5,107 bases of DNA from an uncultured Ruminococcus sp. (GTDB lineage: Bacteria > Bacillota > Clostridia > Oscillospirales > Ruminococcaceae). A program made the translations under genes and the position numbers. The stretch's first letter is position 1; the number at the start of each line of letters is the position of its first letter. This document shows positions 4,844 to 5,107 of the stretch, in pieces. The stretch is from assembly GCA_946188175.1 (NCBI GenBank), contig CAMHUJ010000168.1:1-5107 (forward strand), in the 5' to 3' direction. The notes below the pieces were generated by a model, which did not search any database, was not told where the DNA came from, and saw only the letters and a program-made list of their open reading frames with translations.

Positions 4844-4869
4844 CGCTCCCTCTTGCAGGTCTGGGGGCG
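4844..4869 (+). other. GC-rich hairpin between the MinD-like gene and mgsA
   Basis: CGCTCCC (4844-4850) pairs with GGGGGCG (4863-4869) over 7 bp with one G-U, enclosing a 12-nt loop. It begins 8 nt after the stop codon. No T run follows, so it is not a standard terminator; it could be a 3'-end stabiliser, a partial terminator or a leader element of mgsA. No good promoter is visible in the 99-bp gap, so mgsA may be read from the upstream promoter. Confidence 0.45.
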
Positions 4870-4935
4870 GCCGCGTGCGTATCCGCGCGATCATAATGAC
4901 CTTACCAATATATATGAGAAAGGATGAATCCAGAA

Positions 4936-5107
4936 ATGACAATCGCATTGATTGCGCATGATGCGAAAAAGGAACTGATGATCCAATTCTGTATTGCATA
5001 TTCCGGCATTCTGAGCCGTCATACGCTTTGTGCAACCGGTACGACCGGCAAGCAAGTTGCAGAGGCAACCGGACTTCCGATCAAGCGGTTCCTGAGCGGT
5101 GCACAGG
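4936..5107 (+). CDS. mgsA: methylglyoxal synthase, N-terminal part (cut by window edge)
   Basis: The first 57 codons of a cytosolic enzyme that converts dihydroxyacetone phosphate to methylglyoxal and phosphate, a bypass of lower glycolysis used under phosphate limitation or sugar-phosphate stress. Family motifs are plain: IALIAHDAKKELM (residues 3-15), then the phosphate-binding CATGTTGK, then EATGLPIKRFLSGAQ. They match E. coli MgsA (VAHD, YATGTTG, ATGMNVNAMLSGP). The catalytic Asp region lies beyond the edge. I choose ATG 4936 because the family begins there and AAAGGA (4919-4924) is 11 nt upstream; the in-frame ATG at 4924 overlaps that ribosome binding site and would add only MNPE. MinD-type genes next to mgsA are familiar in clostridial genomes. 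Confidence 0.94.
   Translation, partial: MTIALIAHDAKKELMIQFCIAYSGILSRHTLCATGTTGKQVAEATGLPIKRFLSGAQ

Overview
The window looks like chromosome from a Gram-positive anaerobe of the Clostridia, most likely Oscillospiraceae/Ruminococcus-like. This is inferred from strong GGAGG-type ribosome binding sites, SigA-type promoters, a class A RNase P RNA, and a MinD-like ATPase next to methylglyoxal synthase, an arrangement familiar in Clostridia. The genus cannot be fixed from sequence reading alone.

Left half (1-2432, all minus strand). A promoter at 2432-2404 drives hisI (2369-2016), which overlaps hisE (2019-1681) by an ATGA. The pair encodes steps 2 and 3 of histidine synthesis, with no other his gene in view. 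Downstream lie a 259-residue Cys-rich protein of unknown function (1586-807), a hairpin terminator (796-762), a two-domain acetyltransferase (742-77), and the first 20 codons of a further gene that may be NAD-dependent DNA ligase.

Middle (2433-3123). A gene-free stretch holds short purine-rich direct repeats and a roughly 162-bp element with 19-bp imperfect inverted ends, which looks like a small non-coding mobile or REP-like element. It ends 12 bp before the rnpB promoter. The RNase P RNA runs from about 2703 to 3084 and ends at a strong intrinsic terminator. The apical P15/P16 region of this RNA appears to lack the usual GGU motif.

Right half (3157-5107, plus strand). A membrane-anchored extracytoplasmic protein of unknown function (3157-3819) comes first. 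A 276-bp intergenic region follows, with a perfect consensus promoter (TTGACA-17-TATAAT). A 15-bp palindrome covers its -35 box, and the untranslated leader is built from two diverged tandem copies plus a nested hairpin. This leads into a MinD-like ATPase without the C-terminal membrane-targeting helix and without minC or minE beside it (4096-4836). A strong GC hairpin and the start of mgsA (methylglyoxal synthase, 4936 onward) follow.

Most of the genes are ordinary housekeeping genes. The parts most worth a second look are the MITE-like element, the operator-like palindrome and duplicated leader ahead of the MinD-like gene, the unusual P15 loop of rnpB, and the acetyltransferase fused to a small C-terminal domain. 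I see no defence system, CRISPR array, phage or toxin module.
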